Assembly (NCBI RefSeq): GCF_003605475.1
Contig: NZ_RAHX01000001.1
Location: forward strand, 2,418,001 to 2,482,000
Source: Aurantiacibacter aquimixticola
Lineage (GTDB): Bacteria; Pseudomonadota; Alphaproteobacteria; Sphingomonadales; Sphingomonadaceae
Direction: 5' to 3'
Length of the DNA: 64,000 nt
Below, piece by piece: positions 36,948-44,503 of this stretch. Every line of letters begins with the position of its first letter. Position 1 is the stretch's first letter. A program made the translations under genes and the position numbers. The notes under the pieces are model-generated. The model saw nothing but the letters and a program-made list of their open reading frames with translations, had not been told where the DNA came from and made no database searches.

Positions 36948-38288
36948 TCAGTCTCCGTGGATGGAATGTAGCAAATGATGGTATCGGCGCGCCGCATCGC
37001 CAGCGCGCAGCCGGGCGCGGGCGCGCCGCGCTATTGCCGCAGGCATGAGGGCTTCGGCATTGATTTCAATCACATTGGCAGCATTCGCTTCGTACCAGGG
37101 GCGGAACATCGCTTCCGCCCGCGCGGCGCTCCAGGCGCGCTGGAGGTAATTGCCGAAGCGATCCGGCGTGAGGTTGGGGTAGAGCCTGTCGGGATCGCCC
37201 TCGGGCGGCCGGGGCCAGTCGATGCGCGATGCTCCAAGCCTCTCGGCGGCAAACTCTACGGCTTGCCGAATATCGGCGACAGCGTTCGACAGGCCGTGCC
37301 CCGGCACGTCGATAGCGAGTGCGGCGTCGCTCGGATCCACCAGTTCGGCGGCGGGTGCGTGCAGGTACAGATTGTCTACGCCACGCTTGCCGCGCCAGTG
37401 GATCAGTTCCTCGCCGACAGCAATCCAGCCTTCGTTCTCGTCCTGCGCCAGCTCCAGGCATGGATCCGGCGCGGCATGTCCCTGCAGGAAAGCGAGGCTC
37501 TCCGCCTCATGCTCCTCAGGCGTCGCCACGCCATGCGCGGACCAATTGACGGGCATCTGCCCCAACCGCTCGAGATGCGGGTAGAGCGGATCGCCTTCGA
37601 AGGCTGTGATCAGCGTCGGCGGCACATCGGCCCTCGGCCCCGGCAGACCGCGCGGCGCCCGCAAAACGGCGCCGTAACCCGCGCGGTAGGCATTGCCCGC
37701 ATCCAGCATTTCCATGATCGCCCGGTGGACCCGCGCCGGGTCGGCATGGGCAATGGAAAGCCGTGCCTCGTCGCGCACATCGAACCATGGGAAGAACCAG
37801 CTCTGCTCCAGTATGCGGTTCCAAAGCCATGCAAGGTGCTCGCCATAGGGGGTGGGGTGCCATTCGGGAAGGTAGCTTTCGCCGAACAGCGCCATTTCCT
37901 CCTCGTTCCAGACGGCATATCCGCCCACGGCGAGGCAGGAGAACAAAGACGGATTGCGCTTCAGCGCCGCGACGGCGATTACCCCGCCTGAATGGAAACC
38001 GTATGCCGCGCAGCGCCCTACGCCGAGCGCTTCGAGAAACTCGGCCAGCGCGTCCGCGAATTCGTCGATCTCCGGTTCGCCCGGTAAGGGATCGCTCTGC
38101 CCGAAGCCCGGCGTATCGGGCGCGATACATGTAAAATGCGCCGCCCAGCGCGCCATCACTTCGGCATATTCGGCGGAGGAGCGCGGGCTTTGATGCACCA
38201 TGAGCAAAGCCGGGCCGCTGCCGCAGCGCCGATAATGCACGCGGCGACCGCCGGGCAGCGTCAGGATATGGCGCGTGATCTGGCTCAA
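36948..38288 (-). CDS. Alpha/beta-hydrolase-fold protein with atypical nucleophile elbow
   Basis: A 446-residue protein with a good N-terminal alpha/beta-hydrolase domain (HYRRCGSGPALLMVHQSPRSS, PDTPGFGQSD) and a degenerate second half. It is paralogous to 23863-25443. The elbow is GFHSGG, placing His99 where Ser is expected. A GTG at 38318 would give ten more residues, but these would be encoded by the operator palindrome itself. I therefore prefer the TTG at 38288, which also makes its N-terminus align with the paralogue. It is first in the operon leading to LeuCD, the lyase and the CoA-transferase. Confidence 0.78.
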   Translation of the reverse strand: MSQITRHILTLPGGRRVHYRRCGSGPALLMVHQSPRSSAEYAEVMARWAAHFTCIAPDTPGFGQSDPLPGEPEIDEFADALAEFLEALGVGRCAAYGFHSGGVIAVAALKRNPSLFSCLAVGGYAVWNEEEMALFGESYLPEWHPTPYGEHLAWLWNRILEQSWFFPWFDVRDEARLSIAHADPARVHRAIMEMLDAGNAYRAGYGAVLRAPRGLPGPRADVPPTLITAFEGDPLYPHLERLGQMPVNWSAHGVATPEEHEAESLAFLQGHAAPDPCLELAQDENEGWIAVGEELIHWRGKRGVDNLYLHAPAAELVDPSDAALAIDVPGHGLSNAVADIRQAVEFAAERLGASRIDWPRPPEGDPDRLYPNLTPDRFGNYLQRAWSAARAEAMFRPWYEANAANVIEINAEALMPAAIARRARARLRAGDAARRYHHLLHSIHGD

Positions 38289-38290
38289 GA

Positions 38291-38306
38291 ATTTGTCCGG
38301 ACAAAT
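38291..38306. promoter_or_regulatory. Island operator 3 (ATTTGTCCGGACAAAT), divergent
   Basis: A perfect palindrome (18 bp if one more A/T pair is counted) between two divergent operons. It ends 3 nt before the TTG start of the minus-strand hydrolase and lies 65 nt before the isochorismatase ATG, so one site could control both. Confidence 0.8.
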
Positions 38307-38371
38307 TTCACTCGACACAGCCCTACGCGCCTTTATTGTCGCCTGTCAAAGCGGAATCGAGAGGAACGGCG

Positions 38372-39055
38372 ATGGCCGAAATGGCAGGCACGAAAATGGT
38401 CGAGGACGGGCGCACGGCGCGCGAGATTTTCGACGAGGTGATGGCCAATCCGGCGCGCAAGAAGTTCGGCTTCGGGGAGAAGCTGGCCATCGTGAATGTC
38501 GATGTGCAGCAGGCCTACACCCGCACTGACCTGTTCAAGACGGCCTATGAGACGGATCCGCATCAGATCGAATATATAAATACGATCAGCCGCATGGCGC
38601 GTGAGCGCGGCATGCCGGTGATCTGGAGCCGGGTCGCCTACAAGGCCGACGCGGGCGATGCGGGCGTGTGGGGCACGCGGACCGATACGGAAGACAGCCT
38701 GCAGAACATCAAATACCATAGTGAGCGCCACCAATTCGACCCGCGCGCCGAGATCGCCGATGACGACATGACATTCACCAAGCGCATGCCGAGCGCCTTC
38801 TTCGAAACGCCGCTCGCAAGCTATCTGACTTGGCATAAGGTCGATACGGTCGTGGTGACGGGCGGCTCCACCAGCGGCTGCGTTCGGGCGACGGCGGTGG
38901 ATGCGCTGAGCCACGGTTATCGCACAATCGTTCCCATCGAGACCTGTGCCGACAAGCATGAAAGCTACCACTTCGCCAATCTCACCGACCTGCAGCTGAA
39001 ATATGCAGATGTGGAGCCGGTGCAGGCCGTGATCGATTGGCTGGAGGCACGCTGA
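38372..39055 (+). CDS. Isochorismatase-family amidohydrolase
   Basis: A cysteine hydrolase of 227 residues with the complete family triad Asp44 (VNVDVQQAY), Lys137 (FTKRMPSAFF) and Cys170 (GGSTSGCVRATAVDA). The TSGCVRATAVDA segment is typical of the N-carbamoylsarcosine amidase/maleamate amidase (NicF) branch rather than true isochorismatases. An extra N-terminal helix of about 30 residues is present. The ATG at 38372 follows GAGAGGAA. It starts the plus operon and abuts two deacetylase-family genes (TGATG overlap), which suggests sequential C-N bond hydrolysis, releasing ammonia. Confidence 0.88.
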   Translation: MAEMAGTKMVEDGRTAREIFDEVMANPARKKFGFGEKLAIVNVDVQQAYTRTDLFKTAYETDPHQIEYINTISRMARERGMPVIWSRVAYKADAGDAGVWGTRTDTEDSLQNIKYHSERHQFDPRAEIADDDMTFTKRMPSAFFETPLASYLTWHKVDTVVVTGGSTSGCVRATAVDALSHGYRTIVPIETCADKHESYHFANLTDLQLKYADVEPVQAVIDWLEAR

Positions 39056-39933
39056 TGCGCGAAGGCGCACCTGATCCCGATCTCTACGATTACAAGCCCT
39101 TCCAGGACCGCCCGCGTATCGAATGGCCGGACGGGAAAACCTGCGCTGTGTGGGTCGCGCCGAACCTTGAATATTACGAGATCGATCCGCCCGCCAATCC
39201 GCACCGCAAGGCATGGGCGCGCCCGCATCCCGACGTGGTCGGCTTCTCCTATCGCGATCATTCCAACCGCGTGAGCTACTGGCGCATGGCGGATGTCATG
39301 TCGAAGCACGGCTTTCCGGGCAGTGTCAGCCTGTCGGTCGCTCTGTGCCAGCATCACCCTGAAGTGGTGCAGGACGGGGTACAGCGCGGCTGGGAATTCT
39401 TCAGCCACGGCATTTACAACACGCGCTATTCCTACGGCATGGACGAAGCGCAGGAGCGCGCGATCATCGAGGACTCGATCGCGACGGTGAAGGAAGCGAC
39501 GGGCCAGCGCATTCGCGGCTGGCTCGCCCCGGCGCTCACCCACACGCCGCGCACGCTGGATCTGCTCGCCGAATACGACTTCGCCTACACCTGCGACCTT
39601 TATCATGACGACCAGGTGCAGGAGGTGAAAGTGGCGCAAGGGCAGCTTGCCTCCATCCCCTACAGCCTCGAGGTCAACGACCATTATGGTTTTAACGTCT
39701 ACGGCATGTCGGGCCGCGAATATGCCGATTGTCTGATCCGACAATTCGAGCGGCTGGCAAGCGAGAACGAGGCGTCCGGTACCGTCATGTGCATACCTCT
39801 TCACGCCTATCTGATCGGCCAGCCGCATCGCATACGCCCGTTCGAGGAAGCGCTGCGCCACATTGCCGCCGATCCGCGCTGCTGGAAGGCGAGAGCGGGT
39901 GAGATCGTGAATAGCTGGAGGGCGCAGGTATGA
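39055..39933 (+). CDS. Polysaccharide-deacetylase-family (PuuE/imidase-like) hydrolase 1
   Basis: A 292-residue NodB-fold protein of the PuuE allantoinase-like branch, which attacks cyclic amides rather than sugars: KTCAVWVAPNLEYYEI, SYRDHSNRVSYWRMADVM, GWEFFSHGIYNTRYS, GWLAPALTHTPRTLDLLAE. There is no signal peptide, consistent with a cytosolic small-molecule substrate. Some cyclic imide hydrolases belong to this family, to my recollection. The start overlaps the isochorismatase stop, and the gene overlaps the second paralogue by 4 nt. Confidence 0.84.
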   Translation: MREGAPDPDLYDYKPFQDRPRIEWPDGKTCAVWVAPNLEYYEIDPPANPHRKAWARPHPDVVGFSYRDHSNRVSYWRMADVMSKHGFPGSVSLSVALCQHHPEVVQDGVQRGWEFFSHGIYNTRYSYGMDEAQERAIIEDSIATVKEATGQRIRGWLAPALTHTPRTLDLLAEYDFAYTCDLYHDDQVQEVKVAQGQLASIPYSLEVNDHYGFNVYGMSGREYADCLIRQFERLASENEASGTVMCIPLHAYLIGQPHRIRPFEEALRHIAADPRCWKARAGEIVNSWRAQV

Positions 39934-40844
39934 GCCTCGATCCCGGCTATCTCGAATATTCCGACCGACACGAAGGATATGACCATCATATCTATGAGTG
40001 GTCGAACATCCACGAGCGCGCGCCGGTGCGCTGGCCCGGCGACAAGTCGGTCGCGGTGTTTCTCTGCGTCAGCCTCGAATGGTTTCCGATCGTGCCGGAC
40101 GGCCCGTTCAAGGCACCCGGCCACATGCTCACACCTTATCCCGATTACCGGCATTACACGGTGCGCGATTACGGCAACCGGGTCGGCGTGTGGCGGATGC
40201 TCGAAGCCTTCGAGAGTGCTGACGTGAAGGCAAGCTTCGCGACGAATGCGGCGGTGGCCGAGCGATATCCGGAACTGATCGCCGCAGTGCAGGCGGGCGG
40301 GCACGAGATTATCGCGCATTCGACCGACATGAACGGCACGATCGACAGCTCCCTGGACGAAGAGGTGGAGCGCGCGCTCGTCTCCAACGCGCTGGCGCGG
40401 CTGGAGGCGGCGACAGGTGCGAAGCCGAGAGGCTGGCTGTCCATCGCGCGCTCGCAAAGCTGGCACACGCTGGACCTGCTGGCCGAGCACGGCATCGGCT
40501 ATTGCTGCGACTGGGTGAATGACGAGCTTCCCTATCGCTTCGCCAATGGCGTGGTGGACCTGCCGCTCAGCGCGGAGCTTTCCGATCGGACGATTATCGC
40601 CACCCAACAGCATTCGGCCGAAGCATGGGGCGGTATGATGCGCGATGCCTTCGATTTTCTCGCTGGCGAAGCAGCATCGCAAGGCAGCGCGCGGCTCCTG
40701 CCGATGGAGCTGACGCCATATATCATCGGCCAGCCATTTCGCATCGAAGCGCTCGAAAACCTGCTCGCCGACCTTGCGGGCCGAGACCAGGCGTGGTTCG
40801 CAACCGGCAGCGAAATCGTCGAGAGTTGGGCAGGGCAGCAATGA
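39930..40844 (+). CDS. Polysaccharide-deacetylase-family (PuuE/imidase-like) hydrolase 2
   Basis: A 304-residue paralogue of the preceding protein: SVAVFLCVSLEWFPI, RDYGNRVGVWRMLEAFE, GGHEIIAHSTDMNG, GWLSIARSQSWHTLDLLAEHGI. The active-site region reads AHSTDMNG where the first copy has SHGIYNTR, so the two probably differ in substrate or form a hetero-oligomer. There is no signal peptide. It overlaps the aldehyde dehydrogenase gene by 4 nt (ATGA). Confidence 0.84.
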   Translation: MSLDPGYLEYSDRHEGYDHHIYEWSNIHERAPVRWPGDKSVAVFLCVSLEWFPIVPDGPFKAPGHMLTPYPDYRHYTVRDYGNRVGVWRMLEAFESADVKASFATNAAVAERYPELIAAVQAGGHEIIAHSTDMNGTIDSSLDEEVERALVSNALARLEAATGAKPRGWLSIARSQSWHTLDLLAEHGIGYCCDWVNDELPYRFANGVVDLPLSAELSDRTIIATQQHSAEAWGGMMRDAFDFLAGEAASQGSARLLPMELTPYIIGQPFRIEALENLLADLAGRDQAWFATGSEIVESWAGQQ

Positions 40845-42259
40845 AAGCCACCAATCCGCGCACCGGGCAGCGGGATTACGAGTTCGCGGAAGACACGCCG
40901 CAGGCTGTCGCCCGTATGGCAGACAAGCTGCGCGGCAGGCAGGCCGGATGGGAAGCGCGCGGGCCGGAGGGCAGAGCCAAAGTGCTGCTTCGTCTGGCGG
41001 ATGCCGTCGAAGGGCATGCCGACGCGATCGCCGAAGCGCTCAGCGTCGATACCGGTCGCCGTATGATTGCGCGGGTCGAGGTCGAGGGCATGGTTCGCAA
41101 CTGTCGTCGCTGGGCGGCACGTGGCCCGGAACTGTTTGCCACGCTGCCGCGAGAGGCAACGCAATCGCTGACGCCCGGAGTCGAGATCGAGCCGCGCTGG
41201 TCGGCCTACCCGCTTTTCGGAGCGATCGCGCCGTGGAATTTTCCGGTCATCCTCAGCCATATCGATGCCGTTCCCGCACTGATGGCGGGGTGCGCGGCGC
41301 TCATAAAACCGTCCGAAGTCACCCCGCGTTTCGTCGAGCCGATGCGCGTGGCGCTGGCCGAAGTACCCGAATTGCCGCTTGCCTATGTCATGGGTGGTGC
41401 CGAGGTCGGGCAGGCGCTGATCGGCGCGGTGGATTACGTGTGCTTCACCGGCAGTACCGAGACGGGCCGAAAGGTGGCGGAGGCTGCAGCGGGGGCACTG
41501 ATCCCGGCCAATCTGGAGCTCGGCGGCAAGGATCCGATGATCGTCACCGCCAGCGCCGATCCGGAATGGGCGGCGCGGGCCGCCTTGCGATCGAGCGTCG
41601 TCGCGAGCGGGCAGGCCTGCCAGTCGATCGAGCGGATCTATGTAGCGCGCGAAATCGCCGAGCGGTTTCTCGATGCGCTTGTGGCGGAGGCGGAGAGTGT
41701 GGCGCTCACCTGGCCCGATCCCGACAAGGGGCAACTCGGGCCCTTCATCTTCCCGCCGCAGGCCGAAAAGGTCGCCGCGCAGATCGAAGATGCGACCGAT
41801 AGCGGGGCGCATCTCGTCACCGGCGGCGAGGTGGAGGAACTTGGCGGCGGATTTTATCTTCGTCCCACGATCCTCATTGATGTCACGCCCGATATGGCGG
41901 TGATGCGCGAGGAGACCTTCGGCCCGGTCCTTCCCGTAACCATCGTGAATGATATCGATGAAGCAGTGCGTCTCGCCAACGATACGCCCTACGGGCTCTC
42001 CGCCGCCGTGCTGGCGGGGAACATGGACGAGGCTGCCGAGATCGGCGCGCGGCTGGAAGCGGGTGCGGTATCGCTGCAGGACGGCGCGCTTACCAGCATG
42101 GTGGGCGATGCGACGAATCACTCGCGCGGCTGCTCCGGCCTCGGCCCCAGTCGCATGGGTGATGAAGGAATGCTGCGTTTTCTCAGGCGGCAATCCTTGC
42201 TGCGCCAGACCGGTGATGCGGCGACCATCGCAGCCTATTCCGAGGGCCAGAAAGGATGA
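40841..42259 (+). CDS. NAD(P)-dependent aldehyde dehydrogenase
   Basis: Oxidises an aldehyde to the acid. The 472 residues have PWNFPVILSHIDAVPALMAGCAALIKPSE, GSTETGRKVAEAA, the catalytic Glu in LELGGKDP, the catalytic Cys in GQACQSIER and EETFGPVLPV. All key residues are intact. The ATG at 40841 overlaps the preceding stop; a longer frame inside the deacetylase gene is rejected. In this operon it would turn a semialdehyde released upstream into the carboxylic acid feeding the CoA-dependent steps, which is inference. Confidence 0.92.
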   Translation: MKATNPRTGQRDYEFAEDTPQAVARMADKLRGRQAGWEARGPEGRAKVLLRLADAVEGHADAIAEALSVDTGRRMIARVEVEGMVRNCRRWAARGPELFATLPREATQSLTPGVEIEPRWSAYPLFGAIAPWNFPVILSHIDAVPALMAGCAALIKPSEVTPRFVEPMRVALAEVPELPLAYVMGGAEVGQALIGAVDYVCFTGSTETGRKVAEAAAGALIPANLELGGKDPMIVTASADPEWAARAALRSSVVASGQACQSIERIYVAREIAERFLDALVAEAESVALTWPDPDKGQLGPFIFPPQAEKVAAQIEDATDSGAHLVTGGEVEELGGGFYLRPTILIDVTPDMAVMREETFGPVLPVTIVNDIDEAVRLANDTPYGLSAAVLAGNMDEAAEIGARLEAGAVSLQDGALTSMVGDATNHSRGCSGLGPSRMGDEGMLRFLRRQSLLRQTGDAATIAAYSEGQKG

Positions 42260-42723
42260 GCAATCGCGCGGCGCTGGAGGCGGCGATGCCCGCCATGATG
42301 CTGCACGATGGCTGGTGGGACGGCTGGTATCGCGATGTCGATCCGGACGGGAAGCTCCTCGACGAGCGGCGCGTGAAAACCTGGTGCGAATTCCCTGACG
42401 AGGGCGAGTGGCACTACGTTCAGCATAACTGGCTCAACTGGTCCGATGGTCGCGAGGCGAGGTACGAATTCGGCGGGCGGCTCGATGGCAAGCGGCTGGT
42501 CTGGAAGACCGATCGTTTTTCCGGTTATGGCTGGCAGACCTGCGAGAATTCATTGATGCTGCGGCTTGACCGGCTCGACGTGCCCGAGGCCTATTATATC
42601 GAGATGATCCACACCGCGCCCGGCGGCCGGACGCGAGCGCGCACGTGGCAGTGGTTCAGGGACGGCAAACCGTGGAAGCGCACGCTGTGCGATGAGTGGC
42701 GGGTGGAACCGCCCGCGAGCTAG
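42256..42723 (+). CDS. Lipocalin-like hypothetical protein B
   Basis: A 155-residue paralogue of the protein at 36397-36945: HDGWWDGWYRDVDPDGKLLDE, NWLNWSDGREARYEF, RTWQWFRDGKPW. It is Trp-rich and probably a beta-barrel. Each of the two divergent operons around operator 3 carries one copy, hinting at paired functions. It overlaps the aldehyde dehydrogenase gene by 4 nt and ends convergently with the next gene in a shared CTAG. Function is unknown. Confidence 0.75.
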   Translation: MSNRAALEAAMPAMMLHDGWWDGWYRDVDPDGKLLDERRVKTWCEFPDEGEWHYVQHNWLNWSDGREARYEFGGRLDGKRLVWKTDRFSGYGWQTCENSLMLRLDRLDVPEAYYIEMIHTAPGGRTRARTWQWFRDGKPWKRTLCDEWRVEPPAS

Positions 42724-43445
42724 CGTTCCAATGCGACCAGTTCGTAGCGGTTCATCATGTAACCGTCGATCGACCCATAAATGAGGATCGCATCGTCGTC
42801 TGCGCTGATCCAGACATCGTAATCGGGATGCGTTTCGCCGCCCATGCCCTCTTCGCTATTGTCGACGAAGCGGAAGTGGCGACAGGCGAATGTGCCCGCC
42901 GCGACCGTTTTCTCCTCCTCGCCAACATATTCGAGATCGATCTCGACCTCCGCGATCTGCGGAGCGGTCGCGCCGCGATGGTCGGGGCTCGGCAGGAACA
43001 CGCGCAGGCGCCGCGTGTGCGGGCCTCGTGAGACATCCACTATGCGTGAAAGATAGCCGTCGCCAACGACTGGATGCGTGCCGAAGCCGTCGAAGCTGCC
43101 GACATTCTCGCGCATTTCCGAATTGCGCCCGATGCCGGGGCCGTAGCTTTCGCATTCGAGCGTGCCCGCAGCGGCATCGTGGTGCATCCACCCGCTGCCG
43201 AGGAACTCGTCGCCAAGCGTCAGGTGTACGAGCAGGTTCTGCGCCACCATATCCGGCCCGATGTGATAGACGATATCGCGCAGCACGGTGGGCTTTGGCT
43301 CTTCTATCTCGCAGCGCGCGCGCATGATGACGGAGCCGTCAGTATGGTGCGTGAAGACGAAGCATTCGCGCCCTCGCTCCTGCCCTTCCATACCCTGCTT
43401 CTCAGACGTGTAGCGAATTCGGCCGGTAACGGTGCGATGCTTCAT
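42720..43445 (-). CDS. Beta-rich hypothetical protein
   Basis: A 241-residue protein that I do not recognise. It has alternating short strands (HRTVTGRIRYTSEKQG, ECFVFTHHTDGSVIMRARCEIEE, DYDVWISADDDAILIYGSID) and no signal peptide or membrane helix. It faintly resembles DUF3108-type beta-barrel proteins. The ATG at 43445 overlaps the nitrilase stop (ATGA), so it is the last gene of the six-gene minus-strand operon starting with the TonB receptor at 50717. An open frame upstream of this start lies in the nitrilase gene. Confidence 0.72.
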   Translation of the reverse strand: MKHRTVTGRIRYTSEKQGMEGQERGRECFVFTHHTDGSVIMRARCEIEEPKPTVLRDIVYHIGPDMVAQNLLVHLTLGDEFLGSGWMHHDAAAGTLECESYGPGIGRNSEMRENVGSFDGFGTHPVVGDGYLSRIVDVSRGPHTRRLRVFLPSPDHRGATAPQIAEVEIDLEYVGEEEKTVAAGTFACRHFRFVDNSEEGMGGETHPDYDVWISADDDAILIYGSIDGYMMNRYELVALER

Positions 43446-44503
43446 CAAATGATCCCGGCCTTGTCGAGGCGCGCGATCACGGCCTCCTGCGCGCGCTTGA
43501 AATAGTCCCGGTCCGGCACGTTCGGCTCGCCGCCTTGCATCATACCGTTGGCCTGGTGGAAGGCCTCTGCGCTGGCGGCATAGGCCTCGGCAAAAAGCGC
43601 GGGGCGCTGGCGAGCGAGCGAGTTGACCATGGCGGGTGTGCGCCGGGATTTGCGCAGCCCAGCGATCTCGATGTTCGCGAATGCCGTGAAGGTTTCGCCG
43701 GACAGCGACTGCGCCATCACCTTGCCGCGATAATCGATCACCCGGCTGTTTCCATCGGCGCTGGCGAGCGGCAGCAGGGGATCGTCGATCCCGGCTGTAT
43801 TGGCGGAGACGACATAGGCCATATTCTCGAATGCCCGCGCCTGCTTGGCGATATCCTTTGCGGTGCCGAGCGGGGAGCCGATTTCGGAGGAGGAATGCAC
43901 GAAAACTTCGGCCCCGCGCATGGCGAGAACGCGGGCAATTTCGGGATACAGGATTTCCTCGCTCGCGATCGCGCCGATGCGTCCGATCGCGGTATCGGCA
44001 ACGGGGAAAACGCCATCGAGGCCGTAAGTGTCGAGATATTGCTCCCACACGTCGTGCGGGCTGGGCGCGAACATGGACAACAGTCGCCGGTAGCGCAGCA
44101 CCGTCTCCCCGCTCGGCGCAATCAGGAAGCTGGTCTGGAAATAGAAATCGGGAAAAGCTGTATCGCGCTCATAGGCGTTGCCCGCAATGAACATGCCGAG
44201 CCGCTCTGCCATCGCGCCCAGCGCATCGTATTCTGGCCCGTCCGCATCCCATCCGACCTTGGCGGCAAAGTCAGGAATGGAAATGCGGCCCGGATAGGAC
44301 GTGAAGAGATATTCGGGCAGGACGGCCAGCTTCACCGGATCGCCGCCATACTGAGCGATGAAGATCGACGCGCCGCGGATGCGCCTTTCCACTTCGCCGA
44401 CATGCGCAAGCATGGCCTTGCGGCTTTGCTCGCCATCCATCGCCTCCAGCGAACGCGCGGTCAGCTGCATCGCTACCGCAGCGTAATTGTCGGGCATCGT
44501 CAT
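43445..44503 (-). CDS. Nitrilase-superfamily protein with substituted catalytic triad
   Basis: A 352-residue carbon-nitrogen-hydrolase fold protein. The Glu of the family triad is present (Glu64, VLPEYLF), but the Lys position reads YRRLL (Arg140 for Lys) and the nucleophile position reads IASEEILYPEIAR, where Ser181 stands exactly where Cys is expected before the conserved YPE. The fold motifs are otherwise good. It is either a catalytically altered amidase or a binding/scaffold protein. It overlaps the flavoprotein gene upstream and the hypothetical gene downstream by 4 nt. Confidence 0.82.
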   Translation of the reverse strand: MTMPDNYAAVAMQLTARSLEAMDGEQSRKAMLAHVGEVERRIRGASIFIAQYGGDPVKLAVLPEYLFTSYPGRISIPDFAAKVGWDADGPEYDALGAMAERLGMFIAGNAYERDTAFPDFYFQTSFLIAPSGETVLRYRRLLSMFAPSPHDVWEQYLDTYGLDGVFPVADTAIGRIGAIASEEILYPEIARVLAMRGAEVFVHSSSEIGSPLGTAKDIAKQARAFENMAYVVSANTAGIDDPLLPLASADGNSRVIDYRGKVMAQSLSGETFTAFANIEIAGLRKSRRTPAMVNSLARQRPALFAEAYAASAEAFHQANGMMQGGEPNVPDRDYFKRAQEAVIARLDKAGII

